A DNA stretch of 64,000 bases from Nitrospira sp. (GCA_016715825.1 JADJXO010000001.1:185001-249000); one strand, 5' to 3'. Counted from the first letter of the stretch, positions 43,951 through 53,169 are shown. Translations and numbers: made by a program. Notes: a model not told the origin generated them from the sequence alone.

Positions 43951-45127
43951 GGAAGGTCTGATTTATTCCTCTCTCGTAATGTGCTACGGATAGCGCAGCA
44001 CTGAACGGGAGGTGGATCTATGCAGCAACAGTCATTTGCCGAGGTGACGTTCGAACAGTATCGCAAGCCCACCCGCCGGGAACGGTTTCTCGACGAGATG
44101 AACCACGTCGTACCATGGGCGGAATTAGTGGCCGTGATCGAGTCGGTCTATCCCAAGGCCGAAGGCCCCGGCGGCCACCGGTGGGCGTCGAACGGATGCT
44201 GCGCCTCCATTGCCTGCAGCAGTGGTTCAACCTGTCAGATCCGGCCGTGGAGGAGGCCTTGTACGACTCGCGCGCCATGCGCCAGTTTGTGGGGATTGAT
44301 CTGAGCCGTGAGCCCGTGCCCGATGAGACGACGATCTGCAAGTTTCGACACCTGTTGGAAACGTACCAGTTGGGCTCGCAGCTCTTTGCCCGGATCGGGG
44401 AGTATCTGATGAAGCAGGGGCTGCAGGTGAGCCGCGGGACCATTGTGGATGCCACCATCATCAGTGCCCCCAGTTCGACGAGGAATCGGACGAAGGAGCG
44501 GGATCCGGAGATGCATCAGACGAAGAAGGGGAACCAATGGTACTTTGGCATGAAGGCGCATATTGGCATGGACAGCCGTACCAAGCTGATTCATTCGGTC
44601 GCGGCCACAGCGGTCAATGTGCATGACAGTCAGGTGTTGCCCAAACTGCTGCACGGACAGGAGACCCGGGTGTGGGGCGACTCGGCCTACAGTGGACAGC
44701 GTGAGGTGATTCAGCGCCATGCCCCCAACGCCAAGAGTTTTATCCAGACGAAAGCGCATCGCCATCGGCCGTTGAGTGAGGAGGAACGGGCTCGCAACTG
44801 CACCAAGTCGAAAGTCCGAGCCAAAGTGGAACATGCGTTCTTGGTGATCGAGCGGATCTTCGGCTGGGCCAAGGTGCGGTATCGGGGGCTGGCGAAGAAC
44901 ACCCACTGGCTCCAGATCAGCTGCGGCTTGGCGAATTTGTATGTGTTACGGCGGCGCCTGTTGGCGGGAGTCTAGCGGAGGGGTGTGCGAACAAGGTTCC
45001 GGGCGGCCCGATAGCGGGCGACACCTGAGGATGAGGCTCCCAGACCAGCGAATGTCCAGCGGAGTGCCTATATCGATCCGGTCAGAAATAGAGTGCTTCG
45101 TGCGAATGTGAATTAATCAGACCTTCC
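43951..45127 (+). mobile_element. IS5-family element
   Basis: The ends GGAAGGTCTGATTTATTC (43951-43968) and, reversed, GGAAGGTCTGATTAATTC (45110-45127) match at 17 of 18 positions. Flanks are CTAA on the left and CTAG on the right. Both fit the YTAR target of IS5 types, but they are not identical copies. The right flank is the nuoI tail, as in the intact nuoI (CTAG at 14126). Confidence 0.9.
44020..44975 (+). pseudogene. IS5-family transposase, frameshifted near the start
   Basis: The N-terminus MQQQSFAEVTFEQYRKPTRR E... reads to PKAEGPGG, then shifts near 44175 into the frame of RPPVGVERMLRLHCLQQWFN L. After that it is complete, with DDE parts DATIISAPSSTRNR, WGDSAYSG and VEHAFLVIERIFGWAKVRYR G. 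One missing base disables the first 50 residues. A shorter protein could start downstream. Confidence 0.85.
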
Positions 45128-45199
45128 CTAGAGTTCCAGCATCCGAATCTGGCGGTCTTCAATATCGCTTCATCGAATCATCCGTCCAAGGCGTGCTAG
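45128..45199 (+). pseudogene. Duplicated nuoI 3' end
   Basis: These 24 codons (LEFQHPNLAVFNIASSNHPS KAC and TAG) repeat the end of nuoI at 14126-14197 with two base changes. The IS5-family element borders it directly, so the rest of this nuoI copy has been lost. Confidence 0.9.
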
Positions 45200-45359
45200 T
45201 CTGCAGGGGAACAGGCTCGGTCATGATCAGGTCGTGGGCGTTCAGGGGAGAGGCATGGTGGTATTCATCCCATCGAGGTTCCGCCGATTCCATGTATGCG
45301 TGTCTGATTTGGCACGCGACCTTAAGAAGAGTGTTGTAGAGAAGCTCGGAGGAGGAGTC

Positions 45360-45578
45360 ATGCGCTGTCTTCGTTGCCAAGGCCTCTTGATTGCCATCCA
45401 AATGAGGGACCTGGGGCAGCCCTCGGTGACCGGATGGCGGTGCCTGCTCTGTGGAGCGATGACGGACCCGGGAATTGAGGCTAATCGCGTGAGTCACAGT
45501 TCACCACCTCGGAATGGTCCACGTCTCCCTGGTTCACCATCAACAAAGCCTAGGAAATGTAGCGCACCCCGTTGTTAG
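45360..45578 (+). CDS. Zinc-ribbon microprotein, cassette 2
   Basis: It is nearly identical to the protein at 14358 (MRCLRCQGLLIAIQMRDLGQ, then WRCLLCGAMTDPGIEANR) up to about residue 59, then diverges to TKPRKCSAPRC, which adds two Cys. GGAGGAGG precedes the ATG. About 400 bases around it are about 98% identical to 14127-14533, by eye. Confidence 0.7.
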   Translation: MRCLRCQGLLIAIQMRDLGQPSVTGWRCLLCGAMTDPGIEANRVSHSSPPRNGPRLPGSPSTKPRKCSAPRC

Positions 45579-45712
45579 TCGGTATGGGAGGTTGATTGCA
45601 TGGATCACAGGCAGGAGGCAGGAGTTGTGATGAAGAATCCGACGGCAAAGACCATGTGCGGATGCGACAGCTCCTCCAGCGAATAGAATCCGTTGAACAT
45701 TAGGGGGATGTG

Positions 45713-45823
45713 ATGAGTAGGTGGCGTGATTTTCGGCGTACGATGTCAACGGAACTCTTCATGCTCGCCTATGTGATTGCGTGGGTAACCGTTTTGGTGA
45801 TGACTCACATGTGGGCACAATAA
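45713..45823 (+). CDS. 36-residue membrane microprotein, cassette 2
   Basis: GGGGGATGTG precedes the ATG. MSRWRDFRRTMSTELFMLAY, VIAWVTVLVMTHMWAQ is a basic head and one transmembrane helix. It is the intact homologue of the broken gene at 14736. Confidence 0.55.
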   Translation: MSRWRDFRRTMSTELFMLAYVIAWVTVLVMTHMWAQ

Positions 45824-45841
45824 CAAGGTGTCGATGTGTCG

Positions 45842-46720
45842 TTATCTTCCCGAAGGTTTCCCGTTAGGAGTCCGAAAATGTAACGGATCTCTGAGGCTCT
45901 GAAGCTCGCGGTAATAGTAGAGCGCGGTCGGCCGTCTGTTCTCAAACGTCAGTGCGCGCAGAAAGGTGAGTTCCTCCTCGGTCGCATCCTTGCTCAGTAA
46001 GGGGTCTTGCAGGAATTCCTTCAGCCCGGGCTCTTCCCCTGGCGTCTTCTCTGGACCTTTCTCCGTGAACTCGAACGACTTGTGGTGGCCTGGTGCCACC
46101 CGGCGATTCAGAACAATCTCAATGCAAAAGGTGGCGAGATCGATATTCCAGGATTCGATCAAAGGATCGAGGAACGCGATGCAGTTCTCGTTCGAGAGAT
46201 CGAAGACGGTCGTATCTAAGAACTCCAGCACGGTGACGCGCATCTTGGGATAGCTTGTCTTGCTCAGCCGAGCGACCTTCCGCACCCATGTAGGATTGTC
46301 GAGTTCCTGTCGCGCCACACTTTTGACGACGCCCAGCAACTTCTGGGTGACGAACCGCTCGAGTTCGCCGAAGGGTTGTTTTTCGAAAATCTCACGGATC
46401 TGCCGAGTCTTTGCCGGATGACACTTGCGGAGGATCAATTCCCGCACGTCGTGCAGTAAAGGACCCGGCGGGTCTTCCAGCCGCTTCCTGAGATGTTCAC
46501 GGCGCTGTTGATCGGCGAGTTTGGAAAGTTGTCCATGCGGTAACTTCAGGACTCGTCCGATCTTTTCGTACATGTCGGTTCGATTCGGCGCCGGCGGGAG
46601 TTTCTTCTGCGTGAGCAACTGGGAAATATATGATTCGGTCACGTGGGCCGCACGGGCGAGATCCCGCTGCCCGAGTTTCAACTCTTTCAATCGATTTCTG
46701 ATGAGGAGTGCAATGTTCAT
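45842..46720 (-). CDS. XRE-family regulator with large C-terminal domain
   Basis: The start at 46720 gives MNIALLIRNRLKELKLGQRD, LARAAHVTESYISQLLTQKK, a clear helix-turn-helix of the XRE type. About 220 further residues (FGELERFVTQKLLGVVKSVA..., YYYRELQSLRDPLHF) form an unknown domain. It faces away from the cassette genes at 47068 and shares a 350-base AT-rich region with them, so it may repress them or itself. It has no cassette 1 equivalent, so it seems to be inserted. Confidence 0.8.
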   Translation of the reverse strand: MNIALLIRNRLKELKLGQRDLARAAHVTESYISQLLTQKKLPPAPNRTDMYEKIGRVLKLPHGQLSKLADQQRREHLRKRLEDPPGPLLHDVRELILRKCHPAKTRQIREIFEKQPFGELERFVTQKLLGVVKSVARQELDNPTWVRKVARLSKTSYPKMRVTVLEFLDTTVFDLSNENCIAFLDPLIESWNIDLATFCIEIVLNRRVAPGHHKSFEFTEKGPEKTPGEEPGLKEFLQDPLLSKDATEEELTFLRALTFENRRPTALYYYRELQSLRDPLHFRTPNGKPSGR

Positions 46721-46738
46721 AAGGAGTCTCCTTGTCAC

Positions 46739-46815
46739 GGATTAACAAAAATAAGTTATTATTATAGGTGATATAAGTGCATAGCAAGATAATACTTGAC
46801 TATGTATAGTTAATA
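46739..46815. promoter_or_regulatory. AT-rich region upstream of the XRE regulator
   Basis: The stretch is unusually AT-rich (TAATACTTGACTATGTATAG) and contains TTGACT and TATAGT-like boxes and a near dyad GACTATGTATAGTTA. Likely promoter and operator between the divergent regulator and cassette genes. Confidence 0.4.
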
Positions 46816-47067
46816 GAACTAGGCTTCAATAGCATTCAGTGGAGAGGGGGCGCGGTCAAGGTCCTCTTCTTGACGTTTGAAGTACAGCGGCTGTCACATC
46901 GTTCGCACTCCCTGCTTCTTTCTTGCGCAACTGTTTCAGAATCCTCTGTCGTATCGACGTCAGAGAGTCCCTTCGGACTACGTTCGGTTCTCAAGATTCG
47001 CGAGCCGTGGTTGCGTCTGTCCAGGGGGCGGCTCCCTCAGCACTGCAACTCTGGAAAGGAGTGCACT

Positions 47068-47235
47068 ATGATGTACTACGCAGGGATGTTCCTATTCTTC
47101 GGATTGATTGCTGCGGGCTTGAATGCGTCCGGAATAGCCATGGTTGCGACGTAGGGTTCCTGGACCCTGCTGTTGAGTGGGATTGTATTGTTGATGATTC
47201 ACTTGGTAACAAGACGTACCAACCGGGTGTCCTAA
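47068..47235 (+). pseudogene. DUF1328-like membrane protein with internal stop
   Basis: GGAAAGGAG precedes ATG 47068. MMYYAGMFLFFGLIAAGLNA SGIAMVAT ends at TAG (47152-47154); the same frame continues GSWTLLLSGIVLLMIHLVTR R to a stop at 47233. Together the length (about 55) and two transmembrane helices fit DUF1328. The homologue at 14847 reads Gln-Ser-Ala-Trp at this place, so CAG has become TAG. Confidence 0.6.
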
Positions 47236-47277
47236 CTGATCAGAACACCGCAAGGGTTCACTCGAGAGAGAGGGGTT

Positions 47278-47451
47278 ATGACAACAGAGGAACAAATTAC
47301 AAAAATGAAGAAAGCGATTGCTCACGCGATCAAGGTGATGGGAGACCGATTCGGATCGACGGAGCAGGATGTCGAAAGGGCTATCCAGGAACTGAAGGCG
47401 TCGATGCAAGGATCGTCGGAGCCGAGTCTTTCCGTGAAAACCATGCCGTAG
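47278..47451 (+). CDS. Helical 57-residue protein, cassette 2
   Basis: MTTEEQITKMKKAIAHAIKV, MGDRFGSTEQDVERAIQELK, the paralogue of the protein at 15006, with a shorter tail. GAGGGG precedes the ATG. Confidence 0.65.
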   Translation: MTTEEQITKMKKAIAHAIKVMGDRFGSTEQDVERAIQELKASMQGSSEPSLSVKTMP

Positions 47452-47520
47452 CCAGGCATCGCCGGATCGGTAAACCACCATTGAGACGCAATCGCGTCGC
47501 AAGGCGAAGGAGGATGAACC

Positions 47521-47889
47521 ATGAAGGCCCAACCCGTTGTTCATAGTCATATCGAAGTTACGGACACGCTGGCCAGATTGTACCTCTTCTTGGCGCAAAG
47601 CATGGATCGCTGTCTGAGCGAAACAGCGCGTAGCGACTATCCGGAGGCCGAATTAGAGTCGCATCTTGCCGCGACCAGGGCCACGGCGCTGGACATGCTG
47701 TCTGTCAATCAAGTGGTCAAAGCAAAGGTCGAGCAGGAGTGTGATCATGCGCGTTCGCTTATCATGGCGTGCCTTGGAGATGGAGCTGCGAAGGTCGTTG
47801 CGCTGGATGAGCTGAAGGCAGAGCGGGCCGTGCTGAAACACAAGACCATGGCATTGAGTGACCTGCTTGCGGTATTTCGGGCGGCATGA
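47521..47889 (+). CDS. Helical 122-residue protein, unknown
   Basis: AAGGAGGATG precedes the ATG. MKAQPVVHSHIEVTDTLARL YLFLAQSMDRCLSETARSDY and following residues are all helical, with single Cys residues spread out. It is present only in cassette 2. No family recognised; a four-helix bundle is plausible. Confidence 0.65.
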   Translation: MKAQPVVHSHIEVTDTLARLYLFLAQSMDRCLSETARSDYPEAELESHLAATRATALDMLSVNQVVKAKVEQECDHARSLIMACLGDGAAKVVALDELKAERAVLKHKTMALSDLLAVFRAA

Positions 47890-47968
47890 GCAGAAGAATA
47901 AACTTGGTCCGCTGTTTCAGGCTCGACTTGAGTATGAAGTGGCGAGCATTAGTATCATGGAGGATAGT

Positions 47969-48181
47969 ATGAAGACGACATCACGGACGTATGTGTTGAC
48001 ACTACATTCATCGTCAAACAAAGGCCTGCGGCTGTGGATGGGAGACAGTATCCATGCCTTGCGCCATTGTTCGGTCAAACAGCTCGGTCTCGCATTGCGA
48101 GAAATGCAACAGCATGTAGATAGCCTGCAGGCTTCCGTTTCGTCATCGGGTGGATCCTATTCTCTGAACCGCGGTCGGTAG
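47969..48181 (+). CDS. Small protein, unknown, cassette 2
   Basis: GGAGG lies just before the ATG at 47969. MKTTSRTYVLTLHSSSNKGL RLWMGDSIHALRHCSVKQLG LALREMQQHVDSL is alpha/beta in pattern. No cassette 1 copy. Function unknown. Confidence 0.5.
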   Translation: MKTTSRTYVLTLHSSSNKGLRLWMGDSIHALRHCSVKQLGLALREMQQHVDSLQASVSSSGGSYSLNRGR

Positions 48182-48348
48182 TGTGACGTCTCTGTCCAAT
48201 GGGGGTTGGGAGCAACGGTGTGTCAGGAGCGGACACGAGCCATGCGCATGGACCCTGGCGCACGGTCGGCGTGGCTCTGTAGTCCCAAGCATTCTGTCAT
48301 AGCATTGACCGTCTCAGTTGCTCCAAGAAAGTAGAGTCGGGTGATCGT

Positions 48349-49017
48349 ATGGTCCGCGTACAAACACCGTTCAATCTGGATATCTTCCTCAGGAAGCTCG
48401 ACACGGGCAAAACAATTCTTTCGTCTCCGAAGAATCGGATTCTCTTTTCACAAGGGGATATGACCGATACGGTGTTCTATATCGAGTCAGGCAAGGTGAA
48501 AGTCACCGTGATCTCGAAACAGGGTAAGGAAGCCGTCGTGGCGATTCTGGAGCGAGGTGCGTTTGTCGGTGAATCGTGTCTTGTGGGCCAGACGGTGCGC
48601 ACGGCGACCGCAACCACCCTGGAAGACTCCAAGATTATTTGCATCGACAAAGCCGTCATGCTCCCTCTGCTCAAGGCGCAACCTCGGTTTGCCGAGGCCT
48701 TTATGTCCTATTTACTGGTGCACTCGATCCGCGTCCAAGAGGATTTGGTGGATCAACTGTTTAATTCCAGCGAGAAGCGGCTGGCGCGAGCGCTACTGTT
48801 GTTGGCCCATTTTGGTAAGGAAAGCAAGTCGGAGACGGTGATTGCGAAGATTAGTCAGGAAACGTTGGCTGAAATGGTCGGCACCACCCGCTCGCGCGTC
48901 AGTTTCTTTATGAATAAGTTCCGCAAGCTCGGATTCATTGATTACAAAGGCGGGTCGCGCCGGAACGGCGGATTGCACGTCCATAGCTCTCTCCTTAATG
49001 TCGTGCTCCACGACTAG
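48349..49017 (+). CDS. Crp/Fnr-family regulator, cassette 2
   Basis: 222 residues, the paralogue of the gene at 15276. The cAMP-like barrel (FYIESGKVKVTVISKQGKEA) and dimer helix are close, and the HTH (ISQETLAEMVGTTRSRVSFF) differs only by Ile to Val outside the recognition helix. The two proteins therefore probably bind the same DNA. It carries Cys in CIDKAV but no Fnr cluster. The 19-base motif follows 85 bases after its stop. Confidence 0.9.
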   Translation: MVRVQTPFNLDIFLRKLDTGKTILSSPKNRILFSQGDMTDTVFYIESGKVKVTVISKQGKEAVVAILERGAFVGESCLVGQTVRTATATTLEDSKIICIDKAVMLPLLKAQPRFAEAFMSYLLVHSIRVQEDLVDQLFNSSEKRLARALLLLAHFGKESKSETVIAKISQETLAEMVGTTRSRVSFFMNKFRKLGFIDYKGGSRRNGGLHVHSSLLNVVLHD

Positions 49018-49102
49018 GGACTTCCATCTGGTTCCTTTTCTTTGATCCAGTAACGCCAGGCCGCGTTACGCATCCCCCACCGTATCTTGAATCGTTCTCT
49101 AC

Positions 49103-49121
49103 TGAGCAATTGTGAACGGAC
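49103..49121 (+). promoter_or_regulatory. Conserved motif before the ferritin-like gene, cassette 2
   Basis: TGAGCAATTGTGAACGGAC, one change from the motifs at 16029 and 19026, lies between crp and the intact ferritin-like gene. A -10-like CGGTAT falls at the same distance as in the other two. Confidence 0.5.
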
Positions 49122-49265
49122 TTAAACTGGGCGCTTCGGTATTCTCATCTCACAGCGGATGATGCCACGGATGCTTCTGACACGGATTGAGGTTTGGTTC
49201 CAATTCGATAGAGAGCGGCCGGGGATGCCGACACATCACAATAAAAATTGTCATGAGGGACCATC

Positions 49266-49781
49266 ATGCAGTCGGTGACTGGTACCAATCGCACATGGAC
49301 TGAAGGTGGGGCCATGACCTCGGGGTGCAAGTCCCACGCAGCGACAGTGGTCAAATTACTGAACGAAGCGCTGGCCGCAGAAATTATCTGCATCCTGCGC
49401 TACAAGCGCCATTACTTCATGACCGCCGGGATTAGTGCTCGCCGCGCGAAGACGAAGTTTCTCCAGCATGTGGCAGAGGAGCAGGCGCATGCCGATCAAT
49501 TGGCTGAGCGCATTGTCCAGCTTGGGGGCGAATTGGATTTGCCCGTTGCCCAGCTGCTGAACCGGAACCATGCAGAGCATGTCGAAAAGGATTCTATAGA
49601 GGAGATGATCACGGCAGATCTAATTGCCGAACGGATCGCGATCGACAGCTATCGCGACATGATTGCCTCCATCGACGCCGATGATCCGACGACCCGGCAG
49701 GTCATGGAGCGGATTCTGGCGCAAGAAGAAGAGCATGCCGAGGCCCTGGCGGATCTCTTGAGGGACTGCGCCTCAAAGTGA
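49266..49781 (+). CDS. Ferritin-like (bacterioferritin-type) protein, cassette 2
   Basis: GAGGGA precedes the ATG. Four helices with full di-iron ligands: Glu in NEALAAEIICILRYKRHY, E-x-x-H in VAEEQAHADQLAERI, Glu in LIAERIAIDSYRDMI and E-x-x-H in AQEEEHAEALADLL. These match the bacterioferritin ferroxidase centre. 171 residues. It would oxidise and store iron or detoxify peroxide. The degenerate paralogue at 19142 has lost two of these ligand pairs. A zinc-ribbon gene follows. Confidence 0.88.
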   Translation: MQSVTGTNRTWTEGGAMTSGCKSHAATVVKLLNEALAAEIICILRYKRHYFMTAGISARRAKTKFLQHVAEEQAHADQLAERIVQLGGELDLPVAQLLNRNHAEHVEKDSIEEMITADLIAERIAIDSYRDMIASIDADDPTTRQVMERILAQEEEHAEALADLLRDCASK

Positions 49782-49844
49782 GCGGGTAGGTACTGGTCGT
49801 GTCTGGTGCTTCAAGTGCGCGCCTCGCGCGCAGAAGGAGGACAT

Positions 49845-50093
49845 ATGGTCTGCCAACGCTGTCGAGGGCTGCTGGTACGGGAAATCTTCGATGATCTGCG
49901 TATCGAAACAGACGCTCGTGATACCGCTACACGCTGCCTCAATTGTGGGTGTATCGAGGATGCCATCATTCGTGCGAATCGCTCCCACTCTTCGATGGGA
50001 ACGCAAGCGACTCTGCGTGGGCGCCGAATGGTCAGTAACAGACAGGTCGTGTTCAGCAAGATTGACGCTCGCGTGCATGCACTGATCCGATAA
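49845..50093 (+). CDS. Zinc-ribbon protein, cassette 2
   Basis: AGAAGGAGG precedes the ATG. MVCQRCRGLLVREIFDDLRI, then TRCLNCGCIEDAIIRANR, is the paralogue of the gene at 19723, again following the ferritin-like gene, here with 63 bases between. A basic tail ends DARVHALIR. Confidence 0.75.
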   Translation: MVCQRCRGLLVREIFDDLRIETDARDTATRCLNCGCIEDAIIRANRSHSSMGTQATLRGRRMVSNRQVVFSKIDARVHALIR

Positions 50094-50163
50094 GCGGATG
50101 CTGCTGCAGTCCGCACTCCTTGAGGGACGTGAACCTACGTCTAGTAATGAGGAAGAAGTAAAG

Positions 50164-50391
50164 ATGGGATTCTCCAAGAACGATGTGGCGGGTTTATTCC
50201 AGGCATCGCCGAATGTGATGCCTGGTGAGGATAGTCGACCGCTTGTTTACCGGAGGCCGGTCGGATGGACAATCAGGGTGCGGAGAATCGATTGTCTGTT
50301 GACCGATATCCAGGCGGAGATTGAGAGACTTCAGCAGGAGAGAACTCATCTGAGACTGGTGCGGAGAGAATTGACCGGTAATGACGCCTAG
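50164..50391 (+). CDS. Short coiled-coil protein, cassette 2
   Basis: The 75 residues from MGFSKNDVAGLFQASP end in VRRIDCLLTDIQAEIERLQQ ERTHLRLVRREL, the same coiled-coil as at 20675. It closes cassette 2. Confidence 0.6.
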   Translation: MGFSKNDVAGLFQASPNVMPGEDSRPLVYRRPVGWTIRVRRIDCLLTDIQAEIERLQQERTHLRLVRRELTGNDA

Positions 50392-50867
50392 TGGAATAGC
50401 TCTTTCCTGTGCAACGCCTCTTTGAAGAGCCAGCTCTCGGTGACAACCCACTGAGCCGGAGGTCTCCACGGCGGGCGGAGGGTAGAAGAGAATCCGGATT
50501 AAGAGATCACAGACGCTCCCACCCTTGGCGGCACTGAATCACCGTCTGCTCCAAACTCTGATGCCATCTTTTTCGACCTTCAAACGTTCACGCCGCGGTA
50601 ACCGTTGCGTGCCGCCTCGGTATTTTATTACACCTGAGCTGTTTTGATCAGCTTGCCATCGACCGCCCGTGCACAATTAGACGAGGCGAAAGACAAATCC
50701 ATGGACATCGGAAACTCCGCCATAACAGGGCTCGGATCGGCGGCCATGTGACTCTTCGTCCTCGAATTCCGACGCGCGTGAGAACTGGGGAAGGGAATAT
50801 CGGGCAGGGGAATGGCAAGAAGGATTGATTCCTTCGTGGTTGGTGGATGCAATTACGCGTGTGAAGC
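50392..50867. other. Intergenic, end of cassette 2
   Basis: No gene. CACCTGAGCTGTTTTGA near 50631 matches the same distance after cassette 1. The region then leads to the histidine kinase. Confidence 0.4.
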
Positions 50868-52256
50868 ATGACGATCAGGGACACTTGGGGGATCATGGAA
50901 GAGACTGTTGAACTCGCGAGAGCTCGAGCTCAAAAGACACGTGCCGAACGCTGCCTTGTGGCCCAATACGCTGTGACCAAGGTGTTGGCCGAATCTGCGA
51001 CCCTGATGGCCGCAGCGCATGAAATCCTCCGAGCCATCGGCGAGAGTCTCGATTGGGAATTGGGCATGTTCTGGAACGTAGATGAGCAGGCTGATGTGCT
51101 CCGCTTTGTAGACCTCTGGCATGCGCCATATGTTGAAGCGTCCGCGTTCTGCGAGGATAGCCGGGGACGGACCTTCCAACGAGGTGCCGGGCTTATCGGC
51201 CACGTTTGGGCAAATGGCATCCCCATCTGGATACCTGACGTAGCTACGGATCGCGATTTCCGCCGCGCCCCGATGGCGGCAAGAGTTGGACTGCATGGCG
51301 CCTGTGCATTCCCGGTCCGTAAGGGCTTACGCATCTATGGAGTCATTGAATTTTTCAGCCGCGAGATTCGTGAGCCGGATCAGGATGTCCTGGATATGGT
51401 GGCTGACATCGGGATCAAAGTCGGTCAATTTGTAGACCGTGAGCAGACAGCAGAAGCGTTACGCCAAGCCGAGGCCCTGGCTGAAGTGGCGAGACTGCTC
51501 GGAGACATTGGTCACGATATCAAGAATATGCTGATGCCGATTGTGAGCGGAGCCACACTCCTCGAAGAAGAACTCGATGAGTGCTATGGCCGTCTACCGG
51601 AGACTGTGACCGGCAATCTCAAGGCCAGTCGGGACCTGACAAAAGAGCTTACTACCATGATCCAGCGTGGATCCCGGCGTATCCAGGATCGGGTCAGAGA
51701 GATGGCGGAATCGGTCAAGGGCATCACCCGGGCCCCTGAATTCGCTCCCTGCAGAATTTCAGATGTTGTATCGACTGTGTACGCGTCTCTCCGTGTCCTT
51801 GCCCAGGAACGCAAGATTGCACTGCAGGTTGATGGCCTCGATACCCTGCCGCTGATTCGGGCTGATGAAAGCCGTCTATTCAACGCGATTTATAATCTGG
51901 TCAACAATGCGATTGCAGAAGTCCCCCCTGACGGGTCTATCAATGTGCGCGGCAGTATCGATCCAGCAGGAACGAGCGTACAGCTATCCGTGATCGATAC
52001 AGGTAAGGGGATGCTTCCCGAAGTCCGAGCAAGCTTGTTCACCTACCGTGCGATCAGCCGAAAAGTTGACGGCACCGGGCTGGGGACGAAGATCGTCAAA
52101 GACGTGGTCAGTGCCCATGGGGGTACCATCACCGTTGAAAGCGAGCCAGGCAAGGGTACGGTGTTCCATATCACGTTGCCGCTGGAAGGCCCTCCTCCGC
52201 ACTCTGGTAAGGTTAGCAGGATGATCGGTGCAAGCCATACGCCTAATGTGCACTAA
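50868..52256 (+). CDS. GAF-domain histidine kinase
   Basis: The GAF domain spans about residues 30-190 (LDWELGMFWNVDEQADVLRF, RGAGLIGHVWANGIPIWIPD). The phospho-acceptor His is in IGHDIKNMLMPI near 216. The ATPase has the N box (NAIYNLVNNAI), G1 (DTGKGM) and G2 (GTGLGTKIV). There is no transmembrane helix, so it is a cytoplasmic sensor kinase. No response regulator is adjacent. A second start at 50895 (MEETVELARARA) is possible. Confidence 0.9.
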   Translation: MTIRDTWGIMEETVELARARAQKTRAERCLVAQYAVTKVLAESATLMAAAHEILRAIGESLDWELGMFWNVDEQADVLRFVDLWHAPYVEASAFCEDSRGRTFQRGAGLIGHVWANGIPIWIPDVATDRDFRRAPMAARVGLHGACAFPVRKGLRIYGVIEFFSREIREPDQDVLDMVADIGIKVGQFVDREQTAEALRQAEALAEVARLLGDIGHDIKNMLMPIVSGATLLEEELDECYGRLPETVTGNLKASRDLTKELTTMIQRGSRRIQDRVREMAESVKGITRAPEFAPCRISDVVSTVYASLRVLAQERKIALQVDGLDTLPLIRADESRLFNAIYNLVNNAIAEVPPDGSINVRGSIDPAGTSVQLSVIDTGKGMLPEVRASLFTYRAISRKVDGTGLGTKIVKDVVSAHGGTITVESEPGKGTVFHITLPLEGPPPHSGKVSRMIGASHTPNVH

Positions 52257-52394
52257 CCCATCGCGGAGGAGTGAGTCTTCGACATCACACGGGGGAATGC
52301 GTCGCTGTAAGGTGTCGAAACGGTGTGAGTGACCAGGATGTCCAGCTGCAGAATGATGGTCGCATCCCTCCGTGTCGCCGCAGGCGTGCTCGGC

Positions 52395-52520
52395 GGCTTT
52401 GCTGCGATGGGGAACATGTTGCAAGCGTGACGGCCCAACTTCTCTTTCCCTCGCGCCGATGCGTTGCTGTGACGGACGAGTGGAAGCGACGGTGGAGGTT
52501 TGCAGGAAGAAGAGATAGGC
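52395..52520 (+). pseudogene. Fused remnants of a TPP enzyme and a small secreted protein
   Basis: Bases from about 52397 (GGCTTTGCTGCGATGGGG) follow those of the enzyme gene at 35440-35510, with stops and deletions. From 52472 the sequence switches to the end of the secreted-protein family (GACGGACGAGTGGAAGCG, reading DGRVEATVEV-like VEATVEVCRKKR). Order matches 34221-36325 with most of the middle deleted. Confidence 0.6.
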
Positions 52521-52978
52521 TGCACCCGCTGTAGGTACATGCGACAAGCGGTGGCTTCCCTCGGTGCGTCTTTTCGGGTGGTGAATCGGTTCTAGAAGCG
52601 AATGAGCTCGATGAGAGTTGTAGAAGCGGAGCGTCGTTAGTAGGTTAACTATAATAAGTTAAGAAATGTTGCAAGGAGTGATTTCTTGAGTAGTAACTGG
52701 ACTAAGTGTTGTAAAAGTGTCCGAGAAGGGTGGGTTCGGCTGCTCGTTCTCGAACGTGATGACGTGATGAGATGTACGGAAGCAGCCTTAGTGTGCTGGT
52801 TCAAGCCCTGACGTTCCAGTGACGCTGACTGTTTCATCCTCGCTTTTGTTCCTCCAGCGACCGTTCCAGCCGCCTGGTACACCAGAGTTCCATCGCTGCC
52901 CTCTTACCGGAAAACGCGGGGTTCGTTGTGTCGTCGAAAGGGGCGGGAGGCTCTCACCTTCGCACTAAGGAGTCCACG
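52521..52978. other. Intergenic with dyad
   Basis: TTAACTATAATAAGTTAA at 52645-52662 is a dyad with 6-base arms. CTGACGTTCCAGTGACGCTG near 52808 matches 36612 in part. No gene. Confidence 0.4.
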
Positions 52979-53169
52979 ATGAATCAGGAGCAAGTCGGAC
53001 AATTCTGGAAGCGCTACAGGAGACCAATCGGGGTGCGTACTGGCCTACGGCAGCCACGCCTCACGAACGGAGTCTGAATCAGTGCGGGAAACTTATTTCA
53101 CGAGACGGTGACAAGCTGATTCGTGTGGTGGGTGATTACCAAGACAGACGGTGGCGAGCAGGTAAGTGA
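52979..53169 (+). pseudogene. Small protein gene, frameshifted
   Basis: AAGGAG precedes ATG 52979 (MNQEQVGQ). From about 53003 another frame continues ILEALQETNRGAYWPTAATP HERSLNQCGKLISRDGDKLI RVVGDYQDRRW to a TGA at 53167, a sequence that looks like real protein. One base seems missing. Family unknown. Confidence 0.4.
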
